In this document: positions 1 to 9,375 of the stretch, in pieces | Layout of the letters: the number at the start of each line of letters is the position of its first letter | Numbering within the stretch: the first letter of the stretch is position 1 | Source: Rhizobium mongolense subsp. loessense | GTDB taxonomy: Bacteria > Pseudomonadota > Alphaproteobacteria > Rhizobiales > Rhizobiaceae | NCBI RefSeq assembly: GCF_900099775.1 | Contig: NZ_FMTM01000006.1 | Location: forward strand, 1 to 64,000 | Length of the DNA: 64,000 nucleotides | Reading direction: 5' to 3' | Notes under the pieces: model-generated | Told to the model about the DNA's origin: nothing | Database searches by the model: none | Seen by the model: only the letters and a program-made list of their open reading frames with translations | Position numbers and translations under genes: made by a program

Positions 1-287
1 CGGCTTATACGGCTAACCCTCAGACATAGTCAACACCGACAATCCAACTTTTTTGACATTTTTGTAACAGACTGTTTTCGCTCACCATTTTAAGGCGATG
101 TCAAAAGCTGAGCAGATTTCTGTCCAATTTTGGACTGACGGGGTTTCGTTCTTCTATTTCGCCGTCTCGGCATCGATTTTGGCCGCTTACATTATATAGG
201 AAGCATCTCATCACTTTCCAGATCTGCTTGCGCAGCTTCGGTCAATCGCTAGTTTGGCGTCTCGGATATTCGGTTATGGAGACTGGA

Positions 288-1235
288 ATGCTTGTCCTCG
301 ATGAAGCACAGACGCGCGCAACCCTTCCCTGGGCGGAGCTTATCGAAGCGATCGCGGATATGTTTGCCGGCGAATGCGTCATGCCGGTGCGCCATCATCA
401 CGACATGCATGTCCCTGGCGAAGAAAATGCGACGCTGCTTCTGATGCCTGCCTGGGTGCCCGGCCGCTATGCCGGCGTGAAGATGGTCTCGGTATTTCCG
501 GGCAACGCCAAGCGCGCGCTGCCGGCAATCTTCGGGACGTACCTGCTTTCGTCAGGTGCAACGGGCGAAATGCTTGCGGCGATCGACGGCGGCGAGCTGA
601 CGGCGCGGCGCACCGCTGCGACCTCGGCATTGGCGGCACGCTATCTGGCGCGGCCGGATGCGGCTGAGCTGCTTGTCTGCGGAACCGGCCGCCTCTCGCT
701 CAACCTGCTGCAGGCGCATACGGCCATCCGCCCGATCAAGCGCATCCATATCTGGGGGCGCAATCCTGCAGGCGCAGAAAAGGTTGCGGCCGAAGCCCGG
801 GCACTCGGGCTGGCCGCTGAGGCAATCTCCGATATCGAAGCGGCGGCGCGAACCGCCGACATCGTCTCCTGCGGCACGCTCTCAAGCGAGCCGCTCATTT
901 GCGGCGCATGGCTGAAACCCGGCGCGCATCTCGATCTCGTCGGCGGCTTCAAGCCTAGCATGCGCGAAGCCGACGACGAGGCGATCCGCCGGGCGTCCGT
1001 GTTCGTCGATACCCGAGCCGGTGCGATGAAGGAAGCGGGTGATATCGTTCAGCCGCTGGAAAGCGGCGTGCTCAAGGAGGGTGCGATCAAGGCAGAACTT
1101 GCCGAACTCGTTCGCGGCACCCGAGGCGGCCGCAGCGCGACAGGCGAAATCACGCTTTTCAAATCCGTGGGCGCTGCACTCGAGGACCTCGCCGGAGCGA
1201 TTCTCGCCTATGAAACCGTCACCGGTGGGAAATAA
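288..1235 (+). CDS. Ornithine cyclodeaminase / mu-crystallin family protein
   Basis: A 315-residue NAD(P)-dependent enzyme of the ornithine cyclodeaminase/mu-crystallin family. Members deaminate and cyclise ornithine or reduce cyclic imino acids; the substrate cannot be told from sequence. Visible landmarks are KMVSVFPGN in the first third, an AATSALAARYLA helix, a Rossmann segment LLVCGTGRLS, and VDTRAGAMKEAGDI near the end. The frame is open from a TTG at 228, but I chose the ATG at 288 because GGAG lies 6 nt upstream and the resulting N-terminus (MLVLDEAQT) suits the family. The glycine loop reads GTGRLS rather than the common GxGxQA form. hrpB follows after 5 bp, so the two are probably cotranscribed. 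Confidence 0.88.
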   Translation: MLVLDEAQTRATLPWAELIEAIADMFAGECVMPVRHHHDMHVPGEENATLLLMPAWVPGRYAGVKMVSVFPGNAKRALPAIFGTYLLSSGATGEMLAAIDGGELTARRTAATSALAARYLARPDAAELLVCGTGRLSLNLLQAHTAIRPIKRIHIWGRNPAGAEKVAAEARALGLAAEAISDIEAAARTADIVSCGTLSSEPLICGAWLKPGAHLDLVGGFKPSMREADDEAIRRASVFVDTRAGAMKEAGDIVQPLESGVLKEGAIKAELAELVRGTRGGRSATGEITLFKSVGAALEDLAGAILAYETVTGGK

Positions 1236-1240
1236 GCGCA

Positions 1241-3697
1241 ATGCCCGTTCTGCCGGAGCTTCCGGTTTCTCACGTTCTGCCCGAGATCGGAACCGCACTT
1301 GCCGAAAGCGGACGAGCCGTTCTTTCCGCGCCACCCGGCGCGGGGAAGACCACGCTTGTGCCGCTTTATCTGCTGGATCAACCATGGCGCAACGACGGCA
1401 GGATCATTCTTTTGGAGCCGCGGCGGCTGGCAGCGCGGGCTGCGGCGAGCCGCATGGCCTTTCTGCTCGGCGAACAGGTGGGCGAAACAGTCGGCTACCG
1501 CATGCGCCTCGACAACCGCATTTCGGGCAAGACGCGGATCGAAGTGGTTACCGAAGGCGTCTTTGCGCGCATGATACTAGATGATCCGGAACTTTCAGGA
1601 GTTTCTGCGGTCATTTTCGACGAATTTCACGAGCGTTCGCTCGATGCGGATTTCGGACTGGCATTGGCGCTCGACGTGCGCTCGGCGCTCCGTAATGATC
1701 TGCGGCTTCTGGTGATGTCGGCAACGCTCGACGTCGAGCGTGTCGCAGCGCTCCTCGACCATCCGCCGGTGATCGAAAGCAGGGGCCGGAGCTTTCCGAT
1801 CGACGTCCGCTATCGGGATCGCCCGAGCGGCGAGCGTATCGAGGACGCCGCTGTACGGGCGATCATCGAGGCCCATGCGGGCGAGACGGGATCGATCCTC
1901 GCTTTCCTGCCTGGTCAGGCCGAGATCACCCGAACGGCGGAAAGGCTTCAAGGGCGGTTCGGGTCGGAAACGCTGATTGCCCCTCTCTACGGCAATCTCG
2001 GCCAGAAAGAGCAGGATGCAGCAATCCGGCCGACGGTAAGGGGCACGCGCAAGATCGTGCTTGCGACCTCGATCGCCGAAACGTCGATCACCATCGATGG
2101 CGTTCGCATCGTAATCGACAGCGGGCTGCAGCGGCTGCCGGTATTCGAGGCTTCGACAGGCATCACACGGCTGGAGACGGTAAGGGCGTCGCGGGCTTCG
2201 GCCGACCAGCGCGCCGGGCGCGCAGGCAGAACGGAACCCGGTATCGCGATCCGCCTCTGGCACCCGGGGCAGACGGCCGCCTTGCCTGCTTTTACACCGC
2301 CGCAGATCCTCTCGAGCGATCTTTCCGGTCTCGTGCTCGATCTGGCGCATTGGGGCGTTCAGGATCCGGCATCGCTTGCCTTTGTCGACCAGCCCCCAGC
2401 GACGACGCTGAAGGAGGCGCGCGCGCTGCTGCATGAACTCGGAGCCCTGGACAAGGATGGAACCTTGACTGCGCGCGGACGGACGATGCGCGAGCTTGCG
2501 CTGCCGCCGCGGCTGGCAGCCATGGTGGTTTCGGCCGGGGAAAGCGGGCAGGCAAAAGAAGCTGCGATGCTTGCCGTTCTTCTGACGGAACAGGGCCTCG
2601 GCGGCACGAGCATCGACATCGAGGATCGTTTGCGGCGCTTCAAGGCCGAAAAGGGCGAACGGGCGGATGCTTCGCGTCGCCTTGCTGCACGCCTGGCGCG
2701 CGGGCTCGACAAGGTTTCCTCAAGCGCGCCAGCGCTTGCCGGACCGCTCCTGCTGCACGCCTTTCCCGATCGGATTGCCCTGCAGCGCGGTGGGCGGGGA
2801 CGGTACGTGATGGCCAACGGCCGTGGCGCCGAATTGTCGGAGACGGAACGTCTGGCGGGCAGCCAGATGCTGGTGATCGCCGATCTGACCGGACGCGCGA
2901 CGCAGGCACGCATCCTCGCTGCGGCGGAGATTTCGCGCGGCGATGTCGAAGCCGAGCTGCCAGGTGTCATCAAGACCGGCGAGCAGACCTATTTCGACCT
3001 GCCAAGCAGGCAAGTCCGCGCCCGGCGGGCGACAAGGCTCGGGGCGATCGTCTTTGACGAAACGCCGTTGCCCCGCCCAGCCGGCGAGCCTGTTGCCGCA
3101 GCACTGGCGGATGGCATACGGCAATTGGGACTGAACGCCCTGCCCTTTTCCAAGGAAGCGATCCAGCTGCGCGAACGGATCGGCTTTCTGCATCGAACGA
3201 TCGGCGCGCCGTGGCCGGATGTCAGCGACACTGCATTATTGGAACGACTGGACGACTGGTTCACGCCCTACCAGAACGATGCGCGCGGGCTTTCGGATAT
3301 ATCCGCCGGATCGCTCACCAGCGGGCTGATGGCGCTTGTGTCGCACGAACTGCAACGTGACCTCAGCCGGCTTGCACCGACGCATTTCGAAGCGCCAACG
3401 GGCCAGCGGCATCCGATCCAATATGACGGCGAGGAGCCTCTGCTGACAATCCGGGTGCAGGAGCTTTTCGGATTGAAGCAGCATCCGGCGATCGGCGGCG
3501 GACGGCTGCCGCTTCTTCTCGAACTGACCTCGCCCGCGCACCGGCCGATCCAGACGACGCGCGACCTGCCAGGGTTCTGGGCAGGTTCCTGGAAGGACGT
3601 ACGAGCCGAAATGCGGGGTCGCTACCCCCGGCATTCCTGGCCCGAGCGGCCAGAGGAAGCCTTGCCGACGACACGCGCCAAGCCGCGTGGTACATAA
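1241..3697 (+). CDS. hrpB: ATP-dependent helicase HrpB
   Basis: An 818-residue DEAH-box helicase of the HrpB family, a normal length. Walker A GAGKTT is at residues 33-38, motif II DEFH at 127-130, motif III SATL at 160-163, and motif VI QRAGRAGR at 323-330. Helicase core, HA2-like and HrpB C-terminal regions follow in the usual order. The RNA substrate of HrpB is poorly defined in bacteria. The ATG at 1241 lies 5 bp after the preceding stop and has only a weak purine-rich ribosome site. A cytosolic role is expected. Confidence 0.95.
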   Translation: MPVLPELPVSHVLPEIGTALAESGRAVLSAPPGAGKTTLVPLYLLDQPWRNDGRIILLEPRRLAARAAASRMAFLLGEQVGETVGYRMRLDNRISGKTRIEVVTEGVFARMILDDPELSGVSAVIFDEFHERSLDADFGLALALDVRSALRNDLRLLVMSATLDVERVAALLDHPPVIESRGRSFPIDVRYRDRPSGERIEDAAVRAIIEAHAGETGSILAFLPGQAEITRTAERLQGRFGSETLIAPLYGNLGQKEQDAAIRPTVRGTRKIVLATSIAETSITIDGVRIVIDSGLQRLPVFEASTGITRLETVRASRASADQRAGRAGRTEPGIAIRLWHPGQTAALPAFTPPQILSSDLSGLVLDLAHWGVQDPASLAFVDQPPATTLKEARALLHELGALDKDGTLTARGRTMRELALPPRLAAMVVSAGESGQAKEAAMLAVLLTEQGLGGTSIDIEDRLRRFKAEKGERADASRRLAARLARGLDKVSSSAPALAGPLLLHAFPDRIALQRGGRGRYVMANGRGAELSETERLAGSQMLVIADLTGRATQARILAAAEISRGDVEAELPGVIKTGEQTYFDLPSRQVRARRATRLGAIVFDETPLPRPAGEPVAAALADGIRQLGLNALPFSKEAIQLRERIGFLHRTIGAPWPDVSDTALLERLDDWFTPYQNDARGLSDISAGSLTSGLMALVSHELQRDLSRLAPTHFEAPTGQRHPIQYDGEEPLLTIRVQELFGLKQHPAIGGGRLPLLLELTSPAHRPIQTTRDLPGFWAGSWKDVRAEMRGRYPRHSWPERPEEALPTTRAKPRGT

Positions 3698-3717
3698 GCC
3701 TGGGCGAGGAGCCGAGC

Positions 3718-5028
3718 ATGGCCGATGACGTCGACAACAAACCTCAGAACGATCGGCATAACAGCCGCAGGCTGCGCCTGCAGACGCTGGTACGTCTGCG
3801 CTGGCTCGCGGTCGGCGGACAGGCGGCGACGGTTTTCATCGTAGCCTTCTGGCTCAAATTCCCGTTGCCGCTGCTCGCCAGCACCTTGCTGATTGCAGCG
3901 CTTGCCTGGGTCAATTTCTTTCTGACGATCCGCTATCCGCCGACCCATCGCCTGGAACCGGCGGCTGCCTTCGCACTGCTTGGGCTGGATCTGCTGCAGC
4001 TCTGCGCCCTCCTGTTTATCACCGGCGGTCTGGCGAACCCGTTTGCGGCTCTCGTCTGCGTGCCGGTCATCATTTCCTTTGCCTCCCAGCCGATCCGCTA
4101 CAGCGTTGCACTCATCGTCTTTGCAATGGTCTGCATCACGATCCTCGCCTTCTCGCCCTTTCCGCTTCCATGGTTCAATGGTGCCGAGATCAATGTGCAC
4201 AACGTCATGCAGTTCGGTGTCTGGTGCTCGATTGCTTCGACCATGGTCTTTGCAGCTTTTTATGCCTATCGCGTTTCGATGGAAGCGAGCCAGCTGGCCG
4301 ATGCACTGGCCGCCACCGAACTCGTGCTGCAGAGGGAAAAGCACCTCTCGCAACTCGACGGCCTGGCCGCGGCGGCGGCACATGAGCTCGGAACGCCGCT
4401 TGCCACGATCAGCGTCGTTGCAAAGGAGATGGAGCGCGAACTGAAGGACGACGACCGGTTCCGCGAGGACGTGCTGCTGCTGCGCAGCCAGAGCGAACGT
4501 TGCCGCGATATCCTGAAGCGACTGACGAGCCTTTCGGCGGAGGGCGATGCGCATATGCGGCGTCTGCCGCTGTCTTCGATGATCGAGGAGATCATTGCGC
4601 CCTATCGCGAATTTCCGATTGAAGTGGAGCTGATCGAGAAAAGTCCGCGCAAGGGTGAACCGGTGACTGAGCGCAATGCCGGGATCATGTATGGGCTTGG
4701 CAATCTCATCGAGAATGCCGTCGATTATGCTCGCGAGAAGGTAACGGTCACGGTCGAACATGACCACAACAAGGTGCTGATCATCATCGAGGACGACGGC
4801 AACGGCTACGCACCGGATATTCTTACCCGTATCGGAGAGCCTTACGTCACCAAAAGGCAGAAGGAGGATACGGCAGGCGGGCTGGGGCTTGGACTTTTCA
4901 TCGCCAAGACACTGCTTGAACGTTCCGGTGCGACGCTGGTTTTCGAGAACCGCGATCCGGAAAGCGAAGGAGCGCGTATCCGTGTCGAATGGCCGCGCAT
5001 GCTCATCGATGCAAATTCGACAAAATGA
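3718..5028 (+). CDS. actS: Redox-responsive sensor histidine kinase ActS (RegB/PrrB family)
   Basis: A 436-residue membrane histidine kinase. Roughly the first 190 residues carry about six hydrophobic segments. Between them lies the RegB quinone-binding heptad GGLANPF at residues 103-109. The dimerisation box is AAHELGTPLATI with the phospho-accepting His222. The RegB redox cysteine is present as Cys262 in SERCRDIL. N, G1 and G2 ATP-binding boxes follow (NLIENAVDYA, EDDGNGY, GLGLGLFIAK). ActS/RegB kinases sense the quinone pool and redox state and phosphorylate ActR/RegA, controlling respiration, CO2 and nitrogen fixation, or acid tolerance depending on species. GGAG precedes the start, and actR follows 73 bp downstream. 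Confidence 0.94.
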   Translation: MADDVDNKPQNDRHNSRRLRLQTLVRLRWLAVGGQAATVFIVAFWLKFPLPLLASTLLIAALAWVNFFLTIRYPPTHRLEPAAAFALLGLDLLQLCALLFITGGLANPFAALVCVPVIISFASQPIRYSVALIVFAMVCITILAFSPFPLPWFNGAEINVHNVMQFGVWCSIASTMVFAAFYAYRVSMEASQLADALAATELVLQREKHLSQLDGLAAAAAHELGTPLATISVVAKEMERELKDDDRFREDVLLLRSQSERCRDILKRLTSLSAEGDAHMRRLPLSSMIEEIIAPYREFPIEVELIEKSPRKGEPVTERNAGIMYGLGNLIENAVDYAREKVTVTVEHDHNKVLIIIEDDGNGYAPDILTRIGEPYVTKRQKEDTAGGLGLGLFIAKTLLERSGATLVFENRDPESEGARIRVEWPRMLIDANSTK

Positions 5029-5101
5029 CTTTATCGGCATAATGAAGATATGCGCAGTTGGCAAATATCAGGCGGGTTGCAGGCCGCCAGGATCGAAGAC
5101 C

Positions 5102-5677
5102 ATGACCGAACAAAGCCACGAAACCCTTACCGCCGGCGAACATGACATCGGCACCGATGCGAGCCTCTTGATCGTCGACGATGACGGCCCCTTCCTGCGA
5201 CGCCTGGCACGCGCGATGGAGACACGCGGCTTCCAGGTCGAAACGGCCGAATCGGTTGCGGAAGGTGTTGCGAAGTCGAAGAGCCATCCGCCGAAATATG
5301 CTGTGGTCGACCTGCGGCTCGGCGATGGTAACGGCCTCGACGTCATCGAGGCGATCCGCCAGCGCCGGGACGATACGCGGATCATCGTGCTGACGGGCTA
5401 CGGCAATATCGCAACGGCAGTGACAGCCGTGAAGCTGGGAGCTGTCGACTATCTCGCGAAGCCTGCCGATGCGGACGACGTGTTCGCAGCCTTGACTCAG
5501 CGTCCGGGCGAAAAGGCAGAACTTCCCGAAAATCCAATGTCGGCCGACCGGGTTCGTTGGGAACATATCCAGCGTGTCTACGAAATGTGCGAGCGCAACG
5601 TCTCCGAAACAGCGCGGCGGCTCAACATGCACCGCCGCACGCTACAGCGAATTCTCGCCAAGCGCGCTCCGAAATAG
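5102..5677 (+). CDS. actR: Response regulator ActR (RegA/PrrA family)
   Basis: A 191-residue response regulator and partner of ActS. A receiver domain (about residues 20-140) has the acidic pair in LLIVDDD and the phospho-acceptor Asp70 in YAVVDLRLGDG. The C-terminus is a Fis-type helix-turn-helix, NVSETARRLNMHRRTLQRIL, followed by the basic tail typical of RegA. The frame is open upstream to 4889 inside actS, but the ATG at 5102 gives a family-sized protein. It ends 6 bp from the convergent mmcB. In related bacteria the regulator controls redox-dependent genes, including respiration and nitrogen and carbon fixation. Confidence 0.95.
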   Translation: MTEQSHETLTAGEHDIGTDASLLIVDDDGPFLRRLARAMETRGFQVETAESVAEGVAKSKSHPPKYAVVDLRLGDGNGLDVIEAIRQRRDDTRIIVLTGYGNIATAVTAVKLGAVDYLAKPADADDVFAALTQRPGEKAELPENPMSADRVRWEHIQRVYEMCERNVSETARRLNMHRRTLQRILAKRAPK

Positions 5678-5683
5678 CCGCCG

Positions 5684-6178
5684 TTAGATATCGTCAGCGG
5701 CAAGCTGCTTGCCATTCGCCCATTCGGCCAACATCAGTCTCTGCGCGGCGGCACGGGAGAAATTCAGTGTGACCGACTTGCGGGTTGCCGGCGCCAGCCG
5801 GTGTTCCGGCGCTTCGCGGATCATATGCGCGCCATAGCCGTCCGACAGGAACAGTCCGCATTCCTCCGGGAAGATATCAAGCGGTACATCCTTGTGCGTC
5901 GCAAAGAAAAGCCGGTCGCAATGCAGCCGGTATTCGGGCCACTTGCGATCGACCCGAAAATCCTCGATCGAGGTTTTGATCTCGATAATCCAGATCTCGC
6001 CCTTTTCCGACATGGTGATCAGATCGGCGCGCCGGCCGCTCGCCAACGGCAGTTCAGGCAGAACCGCATGACGCATGTCGTGAAGTAATATCTGAGTCCC
6101 TCGGCGCACGAGCATAGCTCTGTCCGATTGCCGGCCATCTATTAACGGGTTGTTATTGTAAACACTCAAAATCGTCAT
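5684..6178 (-). CDS. mmcB: MmcB family DNA repair protein
   Basis: A 164-residue protein of the MmcB family (formerly DUF1052), named from a Caulobacter gene linked to mitomycin C resistance and DnaE2-dependent mutagenesis. Visible features are SGRRADLITM followed by EIWIIEIKTS, which resembles a PD-(D/E)xK nuclease-like core (D...ExK), and the DRKWPEYRLHCDRLFFA segment characteristic of the family. It is transcribed alone and convergent with actR. Its upstream region, shared with the L,D-transpeptidase gene, holds CtrA-like half sites. The biochemical activity has not been deduced here. Confidence 0.88.
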   Translation of the reverse strand: MTILSVYNNNPLIDGRQSDRAMLVRRGTQILLHDMRHAVLPELPLASGRRADLITMSEKGEIWIIEIKTSIEDFRVDRKWPEYRLHCDRLFFATHKDVPLDIFPEECGLFLSDGYGAHMIREAPEHRLAPATRKSVTLNFSRAAAQRLMLAEWANGKQLAADDI

Positions 6179-6284
6179 GGATAACCGTTTGGGAACACCC
6201 CGCTCTGTTGCAAAAAAACCATGCGGTTCTACTTTGCCGCGGCGGGTAACTCTCGTCGCACTGCAACATCTTGCAAAGACGAAG

Positions 6285-6317
6285 TTAATCGAAAATAAAC
6301 CATAATCAAAGATGGTT
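6285..6317. promoter_or_regulatory. CtrA-like half sites in the mmcB / L,D-transpeptidase divergent region
   Basis: TTAA at 6285-6288 and TAAA at 6296-6299 are separated by 7 bp, one mismatch from the CtrA consensus TTAA-N7-TTAA. An inverted repeat, AACCAT at 6298-6303 and ATGGTT at 6312-6317, overlaps it. Alphaproteobacterial cell-cycle promoters often carry such sequences. Binding is inferred only from the match. Confidence 0.3.
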
Positions 6318-6357
6318 AGAAGACCGTTTCCTCACTGCCACATCCTAAGAGATATTC

Positions 6358-7038
6358 ATGCGCATCCGCAATGCATTCCCTGTGTTCGGCCTGATCGCGA
6401 CCCTCGCTCTGGCCGGCTGCTCCACCAATTCCGATCGCGCTTCCCTCGAAGACAAGGCCGCCGGCCCGACTGTCCAGACGGCGCAGATCTTCGATGACGC
6501 CTACGGCGTGAGGACGGATGCCGGATACGCTCTGCCCGCCATCCCGATCCAGCGCGTAAAGCCGGAGTTCCGCCGACAGATCGTTTCCTACGAGACGACC
6601 GAGCGTCCGGGCACGATCATCGTCAACACACGCGAACGCCACCTTTACTACGTCCTGCCGGGCGGCAAGGCGATGCGCTACGGCATCGGTGTCGGCAAGC
6701 AGGGCTTCGCATGGGCCGGCACGGCCTATGTCGCCTGGAAGCAGGAATGGCCGACCTGGCATCCGCCGAAGGAAATGGCTGTCCGCAAGCCCGACATTGC
6801 AAAATACGTCGAAGACGGCATGGGCCCAGGTCTCACGAATCCGCTCGGCGCACGCGCCATGTATCTCTTCAACGAAAAGGGTCAGGATACCCTTTTCCGT
6901 CTTCACGGCACGCCCGAATGGGCCTCCATCGGCACCGCCGCTTCTTCCGGCTGCATCCGCCTCATGAACCAGGACGTGATCGACCTCTACAGCCGTGTCC
7001 GTCCGGGCAAGGCGACCAAGGTCATCGTTATCCAGTAA
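6358..7038 (+). CDS. L,D-transpeptidase, lipoprotein (YkuD domain)
   Basis: A 226-residue lipoprotein with a basic, hydrophobic signal peptide and lipobox LALAGC, making Cys21 the likely lipidated residue. The YkuD catalytic domain occupies about residues 85-226. It has the motif HGTPEWASIGTAASSGCIRL, in which Cys199 is the nucleophile. Such enzymes form 3-3 peptidoglycan cross-links or attach outer-membrane proteins to meso-diaminopimelate, both prominent in polar-growing rhizobia. Which reaction this one performs is not visible. The ATG at 6358 follows AGAG. A strong hairpin terminator lies 27 bp after the stop. Confidence 0.93.
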   Translation: MRIRNAFPVFGLIATLALAGCSTNSDRASLEDKAAGPTVQTAQIFDDAYGVRTDAGYALPAIPIQRVKPEFRRQIVSYETTERPGTIIVNTRERHLYYVLPGGKAMRYGIGVGKQGFAWAGTAYVAWKQEWPTWHPPKEMAVRKPDIAKYVEDGMGPGLTNPLGARAMYLFNEKGQDTLFRLHGTPEWASIGTAASSGCIRLMNQDVIDLYSRVRPGKATKVIVIQ

Positions 7039-7060
7039 GCTAAAAAGCGAATTCGGTATA

Positions 7061-7097
7061 AAAAAGGCCGCCGGAATTTTCTTCCGGTGGCCTTTTT
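7061..7097. terminator. Bidirectional rho-independent terminator
   Basis: An 11-bp stem (7066-7076 with 7082-7092, one G-T pair) has a 5-nt loop. It is preceded by AAAAA and followed by TTTTT, so it can end transcription of the L,D-transpeptidase on the plus strand and glcB on the minus strand. Confidence 0.9.
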
Positions 7098-7112
7098 GTT
7101 AGATCATGAACC

Positions 7113-9284
7113 TTATGCGGCCTGCCTGCCTTTGAGCTCAAGGCGGCGGCGATGAAGAACCGGTTCCGTGTAGCCGCTCGGCTGCTCCCTGCCCTTCAAG
7201 ACAAGATCGACGGCGGCCTGGAAGGCGACCGAGCGCTCGAAATTCTCTGCCATCGGCATATAGGCAGGATCACCGGCATTCTGCTGATCGACGACTGCGG
7301 CCATGCGCTTCATCGTTTCGACGATCTGTGCTTCGCTGACGACCTTGTGGTGCAGCCAGTTGGCCATGTGCTGAGCGGAAATGCGAAGCGTTGCGCGGTC
7401 TTCCATCAGCCCGACATTGTTGATGTCGGGCACCTTTGAGCAGCCGACACCCTGATCGACCCAACGGACGACGTATCCGAGGATGCCCTGCGCATTATTG
7501 TCGAGTTCTCGCAGGATTTCTTCCGCTGTCCAGTTCGGCCGGGTGGCGACCGGAACGGAAAGGATATCGGACAGCTTGGCGCGCGCTCGATCCTTCAGTG
7601 CGCGCTGAACATCGGCCACGTTGATCCGGTGATAATGCGTCGCATGCAATGTTGCTGCGGTTGGCGAGGGAACCCAGGCAGTGTTGGCGCCGGCCTTCGG
7701 ATGAGCGATCTTCTGCTCCAGCATGGCTGCCATCAGGTCAGGCATTGCCCACATGCCCTTGCCGATCTGCGCATGACCGGACAGGCCGCATTCAAGGCCG
7801 ATATCGACGTTCCAGTTCTCGTAGGCGGAAATCCAGGCCGCCTGCTTCATGTCGCCCTTGCGAATCATCGGGCCTGCTTCCATCGAGGTATGGATCTCGT
7901 CTCCGGTGCGGTCGAGGAAGCCGGTATTGATGAAGACGACGCGCTCGCGGGCAGCACGAATGCACTCCTTGAGATTTACTGTCGTGCGTCGCTCCTCATC
8001 CATGATTCCCATCTTCATTGTGTTCTTCGGCATGCCGAGCAGTTCTTCGACGCGGGAGAAAATCTCGACGGCGAAGGCCACTTCCTCAGGCCCATGCATC
8101 TTCGGCTTGACGACATACATCGAGCCGGTGCGCGAGTTCTTGTGGAGGCCGTTGGGACCGATATCGTAAAGCGCGATCAGGCCCGTAATGGCGGCATCCA
8201 TGATGCCTTCGGGAACTTCCCGGCCGTCGCGGTCGAGGATAGCCGGATTGCTCATAAGGTGGCCGACATTGCGCACGAGCATCAGCGAGCGGCGGTGCAG
8301 GCCAAAGGCGGAACCGTCAGGCGCCTGATAGGTGATGTCGGGATTGAGCTTGCGCAGGAACGTCGCGCCGCCTTTGCTGACCTCCTCCTGCAGGTCAGCC
8401 CTCATGAGGCCCAGCCAGTTGCGATAGACGATGACCTTGTCCTCGGCATCGACGGCGGCGATCGAATCCTCGCAGTCCATGATCGTCGTGATCGCAGATT
8501 CGAGCCAGACATCGGATATCTGCGCCAGATCGCCCTTTCCGATCGGTGTCGAGCCATCGATGACAATCTCGATGTGAATGCCGTTGTTTTTCAAGAGAAG
8601 ATGTGTCGGCATTCCCGCATCGCCTCGATAGCCGGCGAAATGCCGATGATCCGCGAGGGCAAGTTTTTCGCCGTCCGTGGAGGTGACCGCGAGATTTCCG
8701 CCGTCTACCTTGAAGCCAGCGGCATCCTTCCAGCTCGCGCCTTCGAGCGGAGCGGCGCTGTCCAGAAAATCGCGGACCCAGGCGATGACCTTTTCGCCGC
8801 GCTTCGGATTGTATCCATTGCCTTTTTCCGCTCCGTCGCTTTCGGGAATGGCATCCGTGCCGTAAAGCGCATCATAGAGTGAGCCCCAGCGCGCATTTGC
8901 GGCGTTCAGCGCGTAACGCGCATTCATGACGGGAACGACGAGCTGTGGTCCTGCAATCGAAGCGATCTCGGGATCGACATTCTCGGTCGAAACTTGAAAA
9001 TCCGAGCCTTCCGGCAGCAGGTAGCCGATTTCGCGCAGAAAGGCCTGATAGCTATCCATGTCCGCCGGCGCACCGTTCTGGCGATACCATTCGTCAATAC
9101 GTGCCTGCAGGTGATCGCGTTTCAGAAGCAGTTCGCGGTTCTTCGGCGCGAGGTCATGAACGATTGCAGAAAAGCCGGCGAAGAATGCATCCGCGTCGAC
9201 CGGAAGGCCGGGAAGCACTTCGTTGACGATGAAGTCATGAAGGACGGCTTCGATGGAAAGACCGTTCTTTTCGATGCAGCTCAT
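7113..9284 (-). CDS. glcB: Malate synthase G
   Basis: A 723-residue malate synthase of the long G type, the expected size. It condenses glyoxylate with acetyl-CoA to malate in the glyoxylate bypass or glycolate use. Recognisable segments are TTIMDCEDSIAAVDAEDK, the active-site region VKPKMHGPEEVAF, and GMWAMPDLMAAML in the C-terminal half. It reads as a single gene with its own terminator. On the minus strand TTGACT near 9350 could be a -35 element, but no convincing -10 was found. Cytosolic. Confidence 0.97.
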   Translation of the reverse strand: MSCIEKNGLSIEAVLHDFIVNEVLPGLPVDADAFFAGFSAIVHDLAPKNRELLLKRDHLQARIDEWYRQNGAPADMDSYQAFLREIGYLLPEGSDFQVSTENVDPEIASIAGPQLVVPVMNARYALNAANARWGSLYDALYGTDAIPESDGAEKGNGYNPKRGEKVIAWVRDFLDSAAPLEGASWKDAAGFKVDGGNLAVTSTDGEKLALADHRHFAGYRGDAGMPTHLLLKNNGIHIEIVIDGSTPIGKGDLAQISDVWLESAITTIMDCEDSIAAVDAEDKVIVYRNWLGLMRADLQEEVSKGGATFLRKLNPDITYQAPDGSAFGLHRRSLMLVRNVGHLMSNPAILDRDGREVPEGIMDAAITGLIALYDIGPNGLHKNSRTGSMYVVKPKMHGPEEVAFAVEIFSRVEELLGMPKNTMKMGIMDEERRTTVNLKECIRAARERVVFINTGFLDRTGDEIHTSMEAGPMIRKGDMKQAAWISAYENWNVDIGLECGLSGHAQIGKGMWAMPDLMAAMLEQKIAHPKAGANTAWVPSPTAATLHATHYHRINVADVQRALKDRARAKLSDILSVPVATRPNWTAEEILRELDNNAQGILGYVVRWVDQGVGCSKVPDINNVGLMEDRATLRISAQHMANWLHHKVVSEAQIVETMKRMAAVVDQQNAGDPAYMPMAENFERSVAFQAAVDLVLKGREQPSGYTEPVLHRRRLELKGRQAA

Positions 9285-9375
9285 TCAATTCTCCTCCCGC
9301 GGAAGGCGGCGTTTTCACATGCTGTCAGTTTGCGCCGCTTTCATTCATAGTCAATTCTGCAATAGTTCTAAAGAT

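Noticed and set aside
53..81. TTGACA at 53-58 as a promoter for the cyclodeaminase gene
   Set aside because: No acceptable -10 hexamer lies 16-18 bp downstream, and the gene starts more than 200 bp away. The remaining 1-287 sequence shows no coding frame or clear element.
3622..5064. A 480-codon open frame on the minus strand
   Set aside because: It mirrors actS, which has every histidine-kinase motif in order. The antisense protein has none.
7629..8882. A 417-codon open frame on the plus strand
   Set aside because: It is antisense to malate synthase G, whose identity is certain.
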